The notes under the pieces were generated by a model. The model saw only the letters and a list, made by a program, of their open reading frames with translations. It was not told the origin of the DNA and searched no databases. The translations under genes and the position numbers were made by a program. A stretch of DNA of 64,000 bases from Eretmocerus hayati. Taxonomy: Eukaryota > Arthropoda > Insecta > Hymenoptera > Aphelinidae. The stretch's first letter is position 1. The number at the start of each line of letters is the position of its first letter. The stretch lies in contig CM056742.1 of assembly GCA_029851415.1 (NCBI GenBank), positions 133,598,715-133,662,714 of the forward strand, in the 5' to 3' direction. Below are positions 1 through 12,954 of this stretch, one piece after another.

Positions 1-223
1 TACTTTATTTCTCACCACCCTTTGCCACTCTGGGGTACCCGATGCACACGCTACTTCTGATGGTTTTGGTTCGGCCTTGAGGTTTATAATTAGGATCTAC
101 TTATTTGAAGATTGAAATGACTTTCAGGTCGAAATTAATTCCAAATTTAGTAAGCACGTGGATAGCGAGGGAGCAATATGAAACGCAAAAGAGTTGCATC
201 AATCTGGTAAAGATTTGACCTGA

Positions 224-580
224 CAAAGAGAGGCCAAGGAGTGCGGGTTACGGATTTTGATGAAACCCTAGGAATAGACTTTTTTTAGTGCCAAAAGATT
301 ATCATCTCAAGATTCTCTCTCACGATATCCAAAGCCTCAGAGTCTAACGCTCAAGCGTTTTCAAGCTACAGCCTGGATCCTTATATGCGTTGCCAGTATA
401 TCGATATATATCATCTCTTTAACATGGGCCCATATGGGTAATGCTAATGCTATGGGCTGCAGTTCAAAAACGCTTGAGCGTTAGAGTCTGCGACTTTGGA
501 TATCATTTTTTGGTGCTAAAAGAAGACTTGTTCCAGAGTTTCAGCTGAATTCGTGACCCGCACTCCCTGGCCCCTCCTGG
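224..580. mobile_element. Short palindromic DNA transposon (MITE), copy 1 of 5
   Basis: The ends form a terminal inverted repeat (left CAAAGAGAGGCC, right end reading CCAGGAGGGGCC on the other strand, both followed by a GTGCGGGT block). The element is flanked by the 3-bp duplication TGA (221-223 and 581-583). The middle holds the family core: GCCAGTATATCGATATATAT, then a block containing ATGGGCCCATATGGG and AATGCTAATG. No coding capacity, so it is non-autonomous. Sister copies lie at 11391, 22028, 28348 and 34104. The 3-bp TNA duplication is compatible with a PIF/Harbinger-like mobiliser; that assignment is inference. Confidence 0.8.
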
Positions 581-583
581 TGA

Positions 584-1300
584 GTCAGGCAGTCGATAGC
601 TAGTTGTAGAGTCTATGAGCTTGCTCGTTCAACTCTAATCCTCAAAATGTTGATAAAAGTGATAAGACTTATGATTATTACCTTACTGGTTGGACCGTTA
701 CCGTATATCCACCATTTGCCCAATTGTATACTAAAACGATATGTCCACCTGTAGTTAACGCGTGTATTCTGATTTTCGGGGAAACCAAGTATACCTTTGT
801 AGACTGAAGTATGTATTGTACTTTTCAGCTCCGTTAAGATATTAAAAAAATGTTTATACCATAGAACCAATTCAATTTCTCCAAAGCTAGAAGTGTTTCT
901 TTGATGATTTGGTATGCAATCGCAATCATTTACGATGAGATCGCGACGTCAGAACCTCCTCTCACTCCAGTAAATTCTTTTAATCACAATCGAGGTCTTG
1001 ATGGTTCACGCGCGAGTTCAGTTGGAAATTTCATGTGCAATACAACTTTTGCAATTTTTTGCGCATTTTACCCATAAATCCGTCTCATTTTTCGTGGGTA
1101 ACAAGATCTCAATGAGATTTCCGTACAGATCTCTGAAATGGGACACCAAATTTCACTATATAGAATATGAAATCTCATCACATATCTAGTTTATTGCTGC
1201 AATAGCTGATCCTCAATACGAGCTAAGGCGGGAAAAATGAAAAGAAGTCGAATGGACAGGTACAATCCGTGCCGTCGATTCATGATTTATCGATTTGTAG
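584..1300. other. Gene-free stretch
   Basis: AT-rich sequence with only short ORFs in several frames, none showing a recognisable domain or a believable splice structure. I see no RNA gene and no repeat shared with the rest of the window. Confidence 0.5.
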
Positions 1301-1879
1301 CACGGAAAGAACAGTTTGTTGGATTCACAAACGTCTGTTTGTAAAATTTGTATTTGTTGGATTGACAAACTAATTTGTTAGATTTACAAACTAGTTTGTA
1401 AGATTTACAAACTAATTTGTAAATTGACAAATGTGTGTTCCCCGCCACCCACGTGCAGGTTTGTGCTGGTACCCGTGGCAATTATCGATGGATCTGGCCC
1501 ACAATCTGAGAAATTTCAATAGTTATCATTGCATATAGTACCTCATCGAGTTGATATTCACGAATGTATAAACACCGGTCAAAACTCCGTATCCGCGGGG
1601 GATACGGCCCGAAAAAATTTGCCGTGAGTACGGAAATCCGCGAATACTGACGCGAGTGCCAACGTATCCGCGGGGGAGTTGTTCCGGAAAAATTTACCGC
1701 GAATCCGAAAATATGCAAAAGAATTCCGAGTTTGTGAAATCCAATCGTTACGAGAAGGAGTTTGTTCTGGTTACAAACTTTACAACTTAGTTTGTAAATC
1801 CAACAAATACAAACCTTACAAACACGTGTTTGTTTTGCCAGTATGTATTTGTTGGTCCAACAAAACTATTTTTTCCGTG
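1301..1879. mobile_element. Foldback element with CACGGAAA ends
   Basis: Left end reads CACGGAAAGAACAGTTTGTT and the right end, on the other strand, CACGGAAAAAATAGTTTTGTT-like. Both arms are built from many variants of a short phrase (ACAAACTAGTTTGTA, GTATTTGTTGGA), so the element is internally repetitive as well as palindromic. The centre holds a 75-bp-spaced direct duplication starting with CGTATCCGCGGGGGA at 1588 and 1663. No ORF of note. Exact ends are uncertain because no target duplication is obvious. Confidence 0.65.
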
Positions 1880-2060
1880 TGATCAGTAATCGCTTGGGTG
1901 ACCGTACCGAGAAATGGATCCAACCTCATGTGTAATTCGCACGTGGTTTAATCCAATCAATGGAAAGGGGAGTCTATTGGCACCTCACTTGAACGGTACT
2001 GAATACAATTTGTCCTCAGTTCAATTCGCCCATATCCAGTTTCCGTCGTGATAGATAACA

Positions 2061-2265
2061 GACAACGCGCCACGACAAGACTGTCGCGCCACGCCACGAC
2101 CCAAAATTCATTCTTGCGAAGCCAGCTATGGGTGGATTGGATTTATTTCCACGGTACCAGTCATGAAATATGAAATAGTATCAAATTCATCGATGGTTGG
2201 GGTTCCTGTATCAGGTGGTGTCGTGTCGTGAGATTCGTGTCGTAGCGCGGTGTAGCACGTTGTCT
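2061..2265. repeat. Inverted repeat (GACAACGCGCCACGAC ends)
   Basis: The left arm begins GACAACGCGCCACGACA; the right arm is an imperfect reverse complement ending ACGTTGTC. Both arms repeat a CACGAC/GTCGTG phrase. This looks like a small, diverged foldback element; there is no coding capacity. Confidence 0.55.
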
Positions 2266-5200
2266 CACATAACCTCAACACCCATCATATGTGAATTTTT
2301 ATAGATCTGCATATCCTTCGTACAAACTCTACACCTCTATAGACTCTACCTCATCCGTTTTTCATACGTTCCAACACCCAAGTAAAAGCTACTTTGGTTA
2401 TAACTAAGCTGCGGAATCGCTTGGACCTCTTTGGAAGTGTGAAAATCTCGGTACAATGCGGATCGTGCAGATAGCGATGTGTTCATCACTCTATCGGTCC
2501 ATATCTATGTTCAGGTACAGTCCTGTATCTTTGTTGAAAGGAAAGGACGTGGGTTGCAGTAAAAGGTATACGCAGACGCTCGCTTGAAAATTGCGTAAAA
2601 GCGTAAGGCCGGGATTGCGAGCGGATAGGTATTCGATTCGGGCGTGGATTTTATTCGCACGGTGAGCGCACGCGAAGCGAACGCCGAACGGTAGACGGGA
2701 TTAATACTGATTTACGGGGGATTGCTGGATGTAGCCGGGCGTTTCGCATCGACAGCTTGAAACCGCTTCATCGATACCGAGTATAGTCGATTCATACTAT
2801 TCATTCGGATGGTATGCCACAGCGAGGATGGAAATTCGAGAATGGCATAGGTAGAGTGAGATCTAGCGAAAATAGGTTATGTCGATTGGTGAGATGTCGA
2901 TATGGGGCTCTCAATAAGAGCCGAGTTTGATTAGGTCATACTTCTCATCCTGCAAGGTTGGAATGGTCCCCTCTGGATTTTTACTTCATCCCCCAGATCT
3001 CTGAGAGATTCGTCAATAAGTCAAGGCATCACAGTAGGGTTTTTGTTGCTCGATCTAGAAAAAAAGCCCTTTTAGCTTCATTCAAAATATCAACTCTTCG
3101 CATATTATGGTGTCAACGATGCAATATACAAGTCGCCAGCATAAAACTGCCGAGTTACAAATTTGTCAAAAATACGCAACTCCATTTGAGACTTTACCAA
3201 TTTTGCCTGGGCTGATCTTTGTAAATGAAGGATAACATATACTATTCTCCACATGCGGAGACTCTTATCACAGTGCTACCAAAAATCATATCTATGAGAT
3301 AATAATAATATGTAAATAAAAGAGAGAAAAAAGTTATGATCTCGTATTTTGCTGACCTTGTGAAGTCATGATGACTGATGTCATTTCGATGTCATTTTTA
3401 ATGAAGCATGATGGTTGGTGGCTCATATAATCGAGTTCACAGAAATATTTACTTTGCACAATCAAAACAGTAAGATCTCGACAGGGCATGAAAATATCAA
3501 AATCGAGTGAAAGATGAAAAAATCTTGATCTAGACAATATTTGATATCTGCGCCACAATTTCATTTGTAATTCCATTTATTTGCAAGCTTGCATAATAAG
3601 CTGTAGATAGAAATCAGATATTGGCCTCGGATCGCAAATGAATATATCCTTGTTACTGCTTGGACAATTTCACTGACCCATTTGATGGACCAATTTTCAC
3701 AAACTTAATAAACCGAGTCCGTTTGATCGATCATTGACGATCAAATCATCGGAGCTTCATGAGTTCCATTGTATCTTCCTCGTGCAACAGACCATATCAG
3801 AACCACGTTGATATATTGCAGTAGTAATTATGATCTATTGATGTGTAATTAATTAAGGACCATACCCTTCCATAGTATGCCAGACAAAGCATTTTGGAAA
3901 CAAGTGATACACACACCATTCGGGAATCGAATGCACTCTTTCTACACTTTAGTGGTCACACGGAATTGGCATTGAGCATGTGATGGAAGTTGGAAGCTAT
4001 CAGAGTCGACGAGAAAATCCCCTGCGTTTGAACAAAGAACCAAACGAAACAATCGAAACAGATTTAAGTAAAATACGAGGGTAGGATTAAAGTAAATCTG
4101 CAGCAAGCTACAGCCATTAGATTTCCAAGCCCTTTCATGACTTTTATTTTCTGCTCTTTTACTCCCATTCATTGTGCAGATTGATGGTAGCTTTGGTAAT
4201 CCAGCTCATTTGGGTACACAAAAATTAAATCAATGGTCAAGAATAAAAATGAATGATTTTTTTCCAACATGTTCCCCTATCAAAATAGAAGATGTTTATA
4301 GAGAACGTGCCCATAGGGATTTGTTAACTGTGGGCTCAAATGCGTGAGATTTCACAGGATCACGTAATGCATAAATCAAGATTGCGAATTTCTGAGTGTG
4401 AAGTTTTGATTCTCAGATGACTAAAGGGGGATTTGGGGTGCATCAATGGTGTCATTTTTCGAGTAAAGAGTCTCGCCCTCTCATGATAGAGAGAGTTATA
4501 TTGGTATGTTTTGCTCGTTGAAGCTTAAAAATATCCCCCTCAGGCGGTTAAAGTCAGCTATGGATCACGATTTGTCAATTCGGCCCTGCGTTCAATTGGC
4601 AGATTATCGTTCATTTATGATATTTCATTTACATTTCTGCATGTTCCCGACCGACCCTCACATTACTCGTTAAAATAAAGATTTTAGATCACAATTCCAT
4701 CCCTCTTTTCCGACTTTTTCTTCGAGTCACTCAAGTAATATACAACGAACATAAATATCTACATTGATATCAATTTTTGAAGACGGTGAAAGGCTTAAAA
4801 TAACTTTTATCGTTCGGTTTGAAGAGATGCTTTTCTACATTTGTGGACATTTGTCAAGTGCTGAGAGGTATACCGCATCTCAACGATTGCTTTCCTAGTA
4901 CACCTGCTCGAAGACCGCATCATAGATACACTTCGATGCTCTCAAGAAGATTGAGAAGCTACTCGTCGGAGTTTACTTCTATACGGGTCTCAATTTCAAC
5001 GAGTCTCTATCTCATCTCGAGTGATCGCTGCTCAATGAGTGTCTCGAGTAAAAGCCAACCTCTTTCCTTCTCAAGAGGATGTATTTGCTAGGCGTCCGCA
5101 CTTTGAATGCTTGGTATATGGATCCAAAAAGAGGTGATGTGCAAAGCCTGCCAGTGTGATATGGAGCTTTTTCATCTGATGTGCTGCACGTAGGTATAGG

Positions 5201-7620
5201 TAGCAATTTCGAGCGTTCATCGCTCTGTCTGTTTGCGTCGCTATACATATTGAAACGCTTTCCCATCGCTGCGATGAGTTTGAGATGCTGCAAGCGTAAT
5301 TTCCTTTTTTTATCTGCTATCCTTTGATGAATATCCTACATTTGACTAAAACCTAGGATATCTGGGGATCTTAGGTGTTGATGGTGAGATGGAAAGTCTC
5401 GGCTTCCTTGAATCTGGAGTTGTTGTGATCGGGATTGAAAAGAAGAAATGCTCTGCAAACCAAATAAAAAAAAGCAACAGAGCAGGAGATATAATTATTT
5501 TTAAATATGCTAAGAACTGATCGAACTAATCAAGTACCTAGAGAATAATTTTTTGCGTCTGCTCGCGCTGGTCATTTTGCATGGAATTTGATGATTGTGG
5601 AATGGGAATTCCACATCTCTGCAGCTATCCAGAATGTGACAGTTACTTAAAATAAAGAATTGATCATGTTTCGTATTATGATATAGTCAATTTTTGGAAA
5701 ATAAAAACCTGAAAATTTATGTTACGTTTGTGTCTATCAGTCATCAGTGAAGAGGAATTAATGTTTCGCATTGGCATCCCATCTATGCTAACTTTGTGAT
5801 TCTTATGGTGATCATCTTTTTGGTGGAACTGGGCTTTGCGCGCACGGCATGTGAGGAGCACAAACAATTTTTAAAAGTGAGGTCAACTGGAGGGCGAGAG
5901 GGTATAGATTTCTATCTAAGCCTTCTAATACACCCTTAAGTATGTCAGGAATATCAAAAGCATCCTTAGAAAATTTTTCGGGTCATGTTTATCGCTGCTA
6001 TCTGCTACATCTGCGTAATACATTTTGATTCAGTAGTCAAATATAGATTTGGTCAGACAGGGCATTTCAAGATGTCAGATGCGATGGGTACCCAACGTCC
6101 CACCGCTAAAGTTATGGAACCTATCGAGGCGCTCGGTAAAACCAAAACCCTAACTCGTGGGGATAAACAACTCGATTTCAAAAGGAGTCGTGAATATAAA
6201 CAAGAATATTGCCGTAAGCTTCCGATGACCCAATTTTCGCGGAGTATTTCCTTTCGTAGGAGATTCTACTCACAATAGGTGGGTACATTGTCTATCTGAA
6301 GATTTTAAAATTGGTTCTGAATCTTCAAAGGCCTCCGAGAGTCCAATGTGCGTATAACTTTGAGCGTATTTTGATATCGCGAATCATCGATTGGACTTTG
6401 ACACATGGATCTTTCACAAAAATATTCCATAGGTAACATAGAATGTGTAGATGAAAAACATTGAATAAAACATAAATTGCACAGGCCCACGAAATAAAGT
6501 GCCCTTCTCCAAAGATTGAACCTATAGGAATAGTTCCATTAAAACGTAGGTATTCGGAGGCCGAAAATGTGCCAACCCCAAATTTCACTTCCAAAGGTTC
6601 TCAGATGTATTTTTATACTTTTTGAAACATATAAAGCACGAGTGAGCTCGCTCACGAATGTAAATTTTTCACTCCTCGGTACCATAAGAACAATATATAT
6701 GATACGATAGCGTCGCACGGAATCTGACATTTTGAGCAACACACGAAAACTTGACATTTGACATTAAAATAGATCTCACGGCCGAAAGGTTCAACCTACA
6801 GTCTTGAGACTTCGGAGCTTTGATTTGGTCATCAGATACTTTGAAAACAACTGAGTAGGACCTCCGTTATCTCGCGTTGAAGGGTCGCACTGGTACCGCA
6901 CAAAACTGACATGGAAATTTAGCAAAAGTAGATTTTCGTGGAAAAGTATTCCGCTAAGGTCGAAAATTAATTTATTTCAAATGGAACAAATCCACTTGTA
7001 TGGGGGAGAGCCTAGGAAGTATGATTTTAAGTAGAATTGTGTCACAGAATGTACGTGCTCAGCGCACACACAAAAAGTGGTAGCGAGGGGATCTGGTGCT
7101 TAAAAAATTATTTTTGATGTATTTGCCCGACTGAATCTCGAACGAGCTCAATTACGGTGCTTTACACTCACCAAGTCCGAAATAAAGAAGAGCCACAGCG
7201 CACGGAACTCACATTTGGACCCCAGTTTCAGTCGTAATTTTTTTGGGCGACGCTGGATGGTAAAACTAATGATTGCAGCGATGAGAGCACCAAAGGAAAC
7301 GTGGAACATGACTGGTACGAATTTTTCCCCAAGCGTTACAAGGGTTGGTACAAAGAGGCACTTATTATTTTAAAGTTTCCACGAAACTACTCCTAGGTAT
7401 ATCTATATGTAAAATCCTGAGCTGAGTCCGAAATAAACACTCCTTTTTCCCGTACACCCCCAGATTTTCTAGAAAATGAAAGAAAAAAAAATTTTAAAAC
7501 CAAATATTGGATTATAATAATTATTGACCTCGAACTCTGAGGGAGATAAAAATTTTACTCAGAGCTGTCCTAGCGCCCAAACTGGGCGTACGCGCCCAGG
7601 GCAACAATGTACTATTTCGA
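2266..7620. other. Gene-free stretch with a GC-rich patch
   Basis: No recognisable gene. Short ORFs occur on both strands without domain signals or convincing splice sites. About 2540-2770 is clearly richer in G+C and CpG than its surroundings (GCGAGCGG, GCACGCGAAGCGAACGCC), which in an AT-rich insect genome can mark a promoter, an untranslated exon or a conserved element; I cannot decide which. A short hairpin around GCGCCC...GGGCGTACGCGCCC lies at about 7572-7600, just before the minisatellite. Confidence 0.45.
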
Positions 7621-9027
7621 TTGTGATCCTGATCCAGTATTCAGGATGATACTCGTGATCGAGAACTCAATGTGGTACTCGTCATCCAGAACTCAATGTC
7701 GGACTCGTGATCGAGAACTTGTGATGATGATTCTGATATAGTGTTGAATATGATCGCGAGTGCCCCTCTGAGTTCTCAATCACAAGTACCAAATTGAGTT
7801 CTCGATCACGAATACCACATGGAGTTCTGGATCACGAGTACCACATTGAATTCTCCACCATGAATGCTACATTGAGTTCTCGATTACGAGTACCACATTG
7901 AGTTCTGGATCACGAGTACTACATTGGCTACTCGATCACGAGTACCAACTTGGATTCTGGATCACGAGTATTACACTGAGTTCTGGATCACGTGTACGAC
8001 ATTGAGTTCTCGATCTCGACTACCAAATAGAGTTCTGAATCACGAGTACCACATTGGCTACTGAATCCCGAGTATTGCATTGAGTTCTCGATCACGAGTA
8101 CTACATTGAGTTTTTGATCACGAGTGCCACATTGAGTTCTCGATCACAAGTACCACATTCAGTTTTTGATCACGAGTATGAGTTCTCAATCACAAGTATC
8201 ACATTGAGTTCTCGATCACGAATACCACATGGAGTTCTGGATCACGAGTACTACATTGAATTCTCCACCATGAGTGCCACATCGAGTTCTCGATCACAAG
8301 TACCACATTGAGTTCTGGATCACGAGTATTACATTGGCTACTCGATCACGAGTACTAGTTCTCGGTCATGAGTACCTCATAGAATTTTCGATCTCAAGTA
8401 CCAAATTGAGTTCTGGATCACGAGTACCACATTGAGTTCTTGATCACTAGTATCACATTCAGTTCTTGATCACCAGTATCACATTCAATTGAGTTCGGGG
8501 TCACGAGTACCACATTGGCTACTCGATCATGAGTATCACATTGAGTTCTGGATCACGTGTTCGACATTGAGTTCTCGATCTCGCGTACCAAATTGAGTTC
8601 TGGATCACGAGTACTACATTGAGTTCTCGATCACGAGTACCACATTCAGTTCTTGATCACCAGTATCACATTCAGTTCTCGATCACGAGTACCACATTCA
8701 GTTCTTGATCACCAGTATCACATTCAGTTCTCGATCACGAGTACCACATTGAGCTCGGGGTCACGAGTACCACATTGGCTACTCGATTATGAGTATCACA
8801 TTGAGTTTTGGATCACGAGCGGGACATTGAGCTCTCGATCTCGAGTACTACATCGAGTTTTCGGTTACGATAACCAAATTATGTTTTCAATCACAAGTAC
8901 GACTTCGAGTTCTCAATCGTGGAGATCTGGATCACGAGTGCCCCATTGAGTTCTGGATCACGAGTACCAGATTTATTCCTGGATCATGAGCATCACATCG
9001 AGATTCTCAATCACGGGTGTCGCCCAT
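7621..9027. repeat. 26-bp minisatellite array, about 1.4 kb
   Basis: Unit GAGTTCTCGATCACGAGTAC plus CACATT (26 bp), roughly 54 copies by length. Units alternate between a TTCTCGATCACGAG and a TTCTGGATCACGAG type, hinting at a 52-bp dimer. The first part (about 7650-7722) is in the opposite orientation (ACTCGTGATCGAGAACTC), with the switch near 7725-7755. Since 26 is not a multiple of 3, long open frames inside the array (for example 8653-8949) read a 26-residue peptide repeat and are not evidence of a gene. Confidence 0.92.
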
Positions 9028-11390
9028 GGTATGGGATAAGGATCACAACCGAAGATGAAAATTTCTAACAACCAATATTCATGCGCAAAATTTCCTTCTT
9101 TTCCGGAACCCGAGGTCAAAAATCGAATACCTGGCTTTCAAAAAGTGTTTCTCGATTAACTCGCAAATTTGGGATTGTCCGGACAAAACTGGTGCGATTT
9201 TTGGATTCAGCGCACGATATTACGTGGGAGTTCACAGGGCTAGTCTCTGGAAAAGTGTACTTCTTGTGGGCCTGTCTTATTATTAGGCTGAAGCACCTAG
9301 CTGTAGATTCTTTTCGTAGACTGGGATCCGCAGGCTCAAAACAAGTACTGCAAGAAATGCTTGCAATCTATCAACCACTCACGTTGTCTAAATGTCTTTG
9401 GACCGATTTTTAATACATTTCGAAGGTCCCACGGATACAATGAAAGAATAAAACCCCAGGACGAGGCTGAATTATCTCTTTGTAGAAGAAAAAAGTGAAA
9501 GAAAAGACGAGAAATCTTCAGGGTTCCACTTTTACAAGGATTTTATAGAATTGAATGAGTAGAATACATTTTCGTCAAAACAGTTATCTCGCAGAAGCCA
9601 TTCTAGAGTAGTCCCACTTCATCAATGCACGTAACTCGATTCTTGTTTGACTGATAAGGATGCGTCGACTCGTCTGTTATACATCAGAGATAATAGACAC
9701 AAGCGCACCCGAGAACGCGTCCGCTGTTCCATTCTCGTCAAACGCAATTTACCGGGCTGTCTGAATGCAAGACAATCAGCCATCCAACATTCAAGGCGTG
9801 TGTCAAACTACCGTAATCGTACACATATCATCCTGTAAATTTTAGACGACCTCGGGAACAAAAGCAGCATTTTACTCAAGAGGACCAACAATCGACTGTT
9901 CACCTAGTGGATCATCATGATCAACAGTCGCGTATTGCCTCGACAGAATCGTGGTCGTCATTATGCACGCGGCATCAAAGCAATTACAATGTAACGAGAT
10001 TAAGGCCAATTGTACCATCCCGATCGGGCGCCCCCGCGCGAACTAATGGTCTCGCCACCCGCACAGTTAGTCGCTTCACAGAGAACCTTACCGAAACACC
10101 GCCGCATGGACCACATCAGTTTTAAATCCTTTGTTTCCAGATGCATCCACCAGCAGGTTGTCTACATACCATCACAGTCTCTGTGGCTGAGGTTTGCACC
10201 TGTACCTACATAGTGTACAACATCGTCAACGCTGCTGCTGCTGCTCTCATTTTGGCAAACAGGTGAGCACCCAAAAGTGTGTATGTACTAGGTTGCCTCA
10301 AGATAGATAGAGTAAAGCTTACCCTTGGGAAACGAGGGGTAAACATTGACACGCGTTTCAACCCTCTCGTACATAAGCTTCGGGCTTTTCGGTCTCTATA
10401 CTCTGTTCTCGTTTTCCCGTTGAGACTGTTTATCGGGGTCGTCGACGGGGTGACATGCTACAGTCTGATGATGACATGTGTTTGAAATGAGCTAGATAGA
10501 CAGTTTGCTTGAGGATTAGTTTTTGGCCAGTACAGGAGCGTTTCCCGGTGACCCTCTGGATGAGCGATGCGATGAATGATGTGTATACAGTGGTTCTTTG
10601 GCCTACTTCATTTGGGAGCTTGAATTCTGCTTAGTATGGAGAGAATTGATGAGAAATACCTGCTTTGGAAAACCGTTTTGGGGATGTGTCTGCTGTGTAT
10701 TATTTTTCTCCATGTGTATTTTAGGTTATAGGGTAATATTCCGCACGAGTGTAAACAGATTCAATGGAACACGCATTTGTAATTGATTGAGATAAATGCC
10801 GTTATTCGGATCGGCTTGTATTATAAATTAGATAGAATTTAAATAATGTCATTGGTTGGACCTTCTGAGAGGAGACCCACCTGATTATTCTGTTCTGTAG
10901 ATTCTTCATATTTTGGATGATCAGCGCTAAACTGATGTAAGAAATTTTTGGTAGAAATAAAAGTTTGATGGTCCTTCTCCTCTGAGAAGTAGAGACTGCA
11001 AAAAAGACCAAATATTCCCTCGAATATTTCGGACCTTTAGCAAGCTGCACCTTTAGCCGCTTTTCTTGAATTCCGAATCTACATTGAGCTGCTTATTTGA
11101 TTGTAAGCGCTCGTCATTAGATAACAATCCGAATCCTCGTCCGTATCGATATCATCAATCAATCATGCAAGTTCAAACAACTGAATTAGTCGGTCTTATT
11201 CGGTGTTTATATTTTGATATTGGAATCAAATATAATGTCGATATGGAAGATAGCACTCATAACATATTATATAAATAATTTATGAAATGTAGCATTTATT
11301 TATTTTGTCGAACTTTGTCTAATAATTTTCCGGACGATATGGTGGAAGAGTTGTTAAGCTTTTAGTCTAAGTCGTGACATTTGCATTGGT
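9028..11390. other. Intergenic stretch, one exon-like segment
   Basis: No recognisable gene. It contains a 110-codon + strand open frame at 9081-9413 with no domain I know, overlapping short frames at 9647-10213, a (GCT)5 run near 10231-10245, and the exon-like segment listed separately at 10141-10262. Confidence 0.4.
10141..10262 (+). other. Candidate internal exon, unassigned
   Basis: The segment is preceded by a strong acceptor (TTTGTTTCCAG) and followed by a consensus donor (CAG|GTGAGC). It is open in the frame starting ATGCATCCACCAGC, which would give a small Cys- and Ala-containing peptide ending in five Ala codons (GCT)5 and LILAN. No partner exons were identified and no family is recognised, so it could be an exon of a non-coding transcript or chance. 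Confidence 0.25.
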
Positions 11391-11678
11391 CATGATAGCG
11401 CAGAGAGTACGGGTTACAGATTCGTGAACATAATAGTTCCTTCAGCACCAAAAGATGATATTCCCAGCACCAAAGAATAATACCAAGCGTTTTCGAGTCA
11501 CAGGCCTGTGCATTAATTATTTCATTTCTTAACAATGGCCCATATATGGGCAATGCTAATTTCATGAGCTGTAGCGAGGGAATGCTTGAGTGCTGGCGCA
11601 AGCGCGTCTTCAGTTAACATTTTTTGGTGCTAAAAAATTCCATCTAAATTCGTGACCCGCACCGCCCTAGCTTTTCTG
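11391..11678. mobile_element. Palindromic MITE, copy 2 of 5 (older, diverged)
   Basis: Same family as 224-580: terminal inverted repeats lead into GTACGGGTTAC / GTGCGGGTCACGAA blocks, and the core contains GGCCCATATATGGGCAATGC. It shares with copy 1 the CAAGCGTTTTC and TTTTTTGGTGCTAAAA blocks. I find no clear 3-bp duplication, consistent with greater age or a damaged edge. Confidence 0.65.
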
Positions 11679-12954
11679 ATGAGCAACGTTGCAATTACCC
11701 TGGTGAAAATCGAATGTATTATCAACATATTTTTCTAGTTTTCCATCAGAAGGACATGTATCAGTTAGCTCAATGACCTTCAAATAGTCTGAGGACATTC
11801 TAATCATAAAATCTCAAAAAAAGTCTAAGATAGTTTAAAAATGCGTGGCAAACGTATTTCGATGAGCTTTGGAGTTATTCGTGTGGCTTCTGAATAGTTT
11901 GTGACTAATACACAGAGATAGAGAACGTCTGACGAGTCATTCACTATCGACAAGTTGTTGGATGGATAAGTCTGTGGAATGTATCAATGAGATTGTTGTT
12001 GCAGAGCCTGAGTGCTCTGACTTTGGAATGGGTCAACCTCGCGAGGGAAGATCCGTTTTGAGCTCGTACACTAATTTCCTCCAATTTTTGTTCTCCCTCG
12101 CACGTGGGCGGAATGTGCGAGGGAGAATCCCCAAGTTTTCATGCAAGACCGCACTGGGCGCGTACTGGGCCGAACAACAGTGACAGATTTGCGGGAACAT
12201 TTGAAACGAATTTTGCGAGTTTGTTCCTGCTTTGCAACCTCCACCCACGCATGCATGGTATATGAGCGGAGGCACCGGCTTCCGAGGCGGAGCAATGAAA
12301 TCGGGGCCCAATGACAACGGCAACTTTGTTAGAACAGATTCTGAGCCCATCAGGCATTTTTTGCAAGCCCCTGGCCTTCCCGCAACTTCCACCCACGCTC
12401 GTCATGGGAAAATATTTCTTTCCATTATCGTTGCTGTCTCGGGCATGCCTCACAAACACCTTGTAAAAAACTTTGAAAAATATCTTGATGATAAATTCGA
12501 TTTTCACTTGGGTATGTACAGAAGAGTCAAACTTGCGGGGACATAATCGTTTTATGACGCTGACGGACCAATTTTTGCGGAAGGAAAGAAAGAATTTTAT
12601 CCCAGTAAATCCGATTTTCCAGAGTTTCTTTTCGTGGATAATGCGTTTTGTCAATGAGATTCGTGGGTTTTGAAATGCTTACAAATCACGATCGTCACAT
12701 TCGATAATATACTAGCTTTTATCAGCCAAAATTGCCATCAAAGTCACGATGAGTTCTCAGCGCAGCAGAAAATACTTGTAAGTATAGCCTATAATCTGCG
12801 AGAGAGAAACGACGCAAAAACCGTGACCGGTCTGGGTTGACTCGTTTGAAGAATAATAATACTAGCAACTTGTGGAAGTAAAAACAGTCTGCTCTTCCAG
12901 ATAAGGCAAATCATGTTTACATCGTGTTCTCGACACAGACTCAAAGCGACTCAT
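11679..12954. other. Gene-free stretch with overlapping ORFs
   Basis: Several overlapping frames are open on both strands between about 11960 and 12670 (longest 171 codons, - strand, 12139-12654). Their mutual overlap, lack of any recognisable domain and moderately raised G+C suggest low stop-codon density rather than genes. A phrase with CTTCCACCCACGC recurs near 12240 and 12385. Confidence 0.4.

Noticed and set aside
7621..9027. CRISPR-like array or repeat protein gene
   Set aside because: The 26-bp units are contiguous and have no unique spacers, and the unit length shifts the frame at every copy. This is a minisatellite in a eukaryotic genome.
12139..12654. 171-codon minus-strand ORF
   Set aside because: It overlaps long frames on both strands in a GC-richer patch, has no recognisable domain and shows no supporting splice sites.
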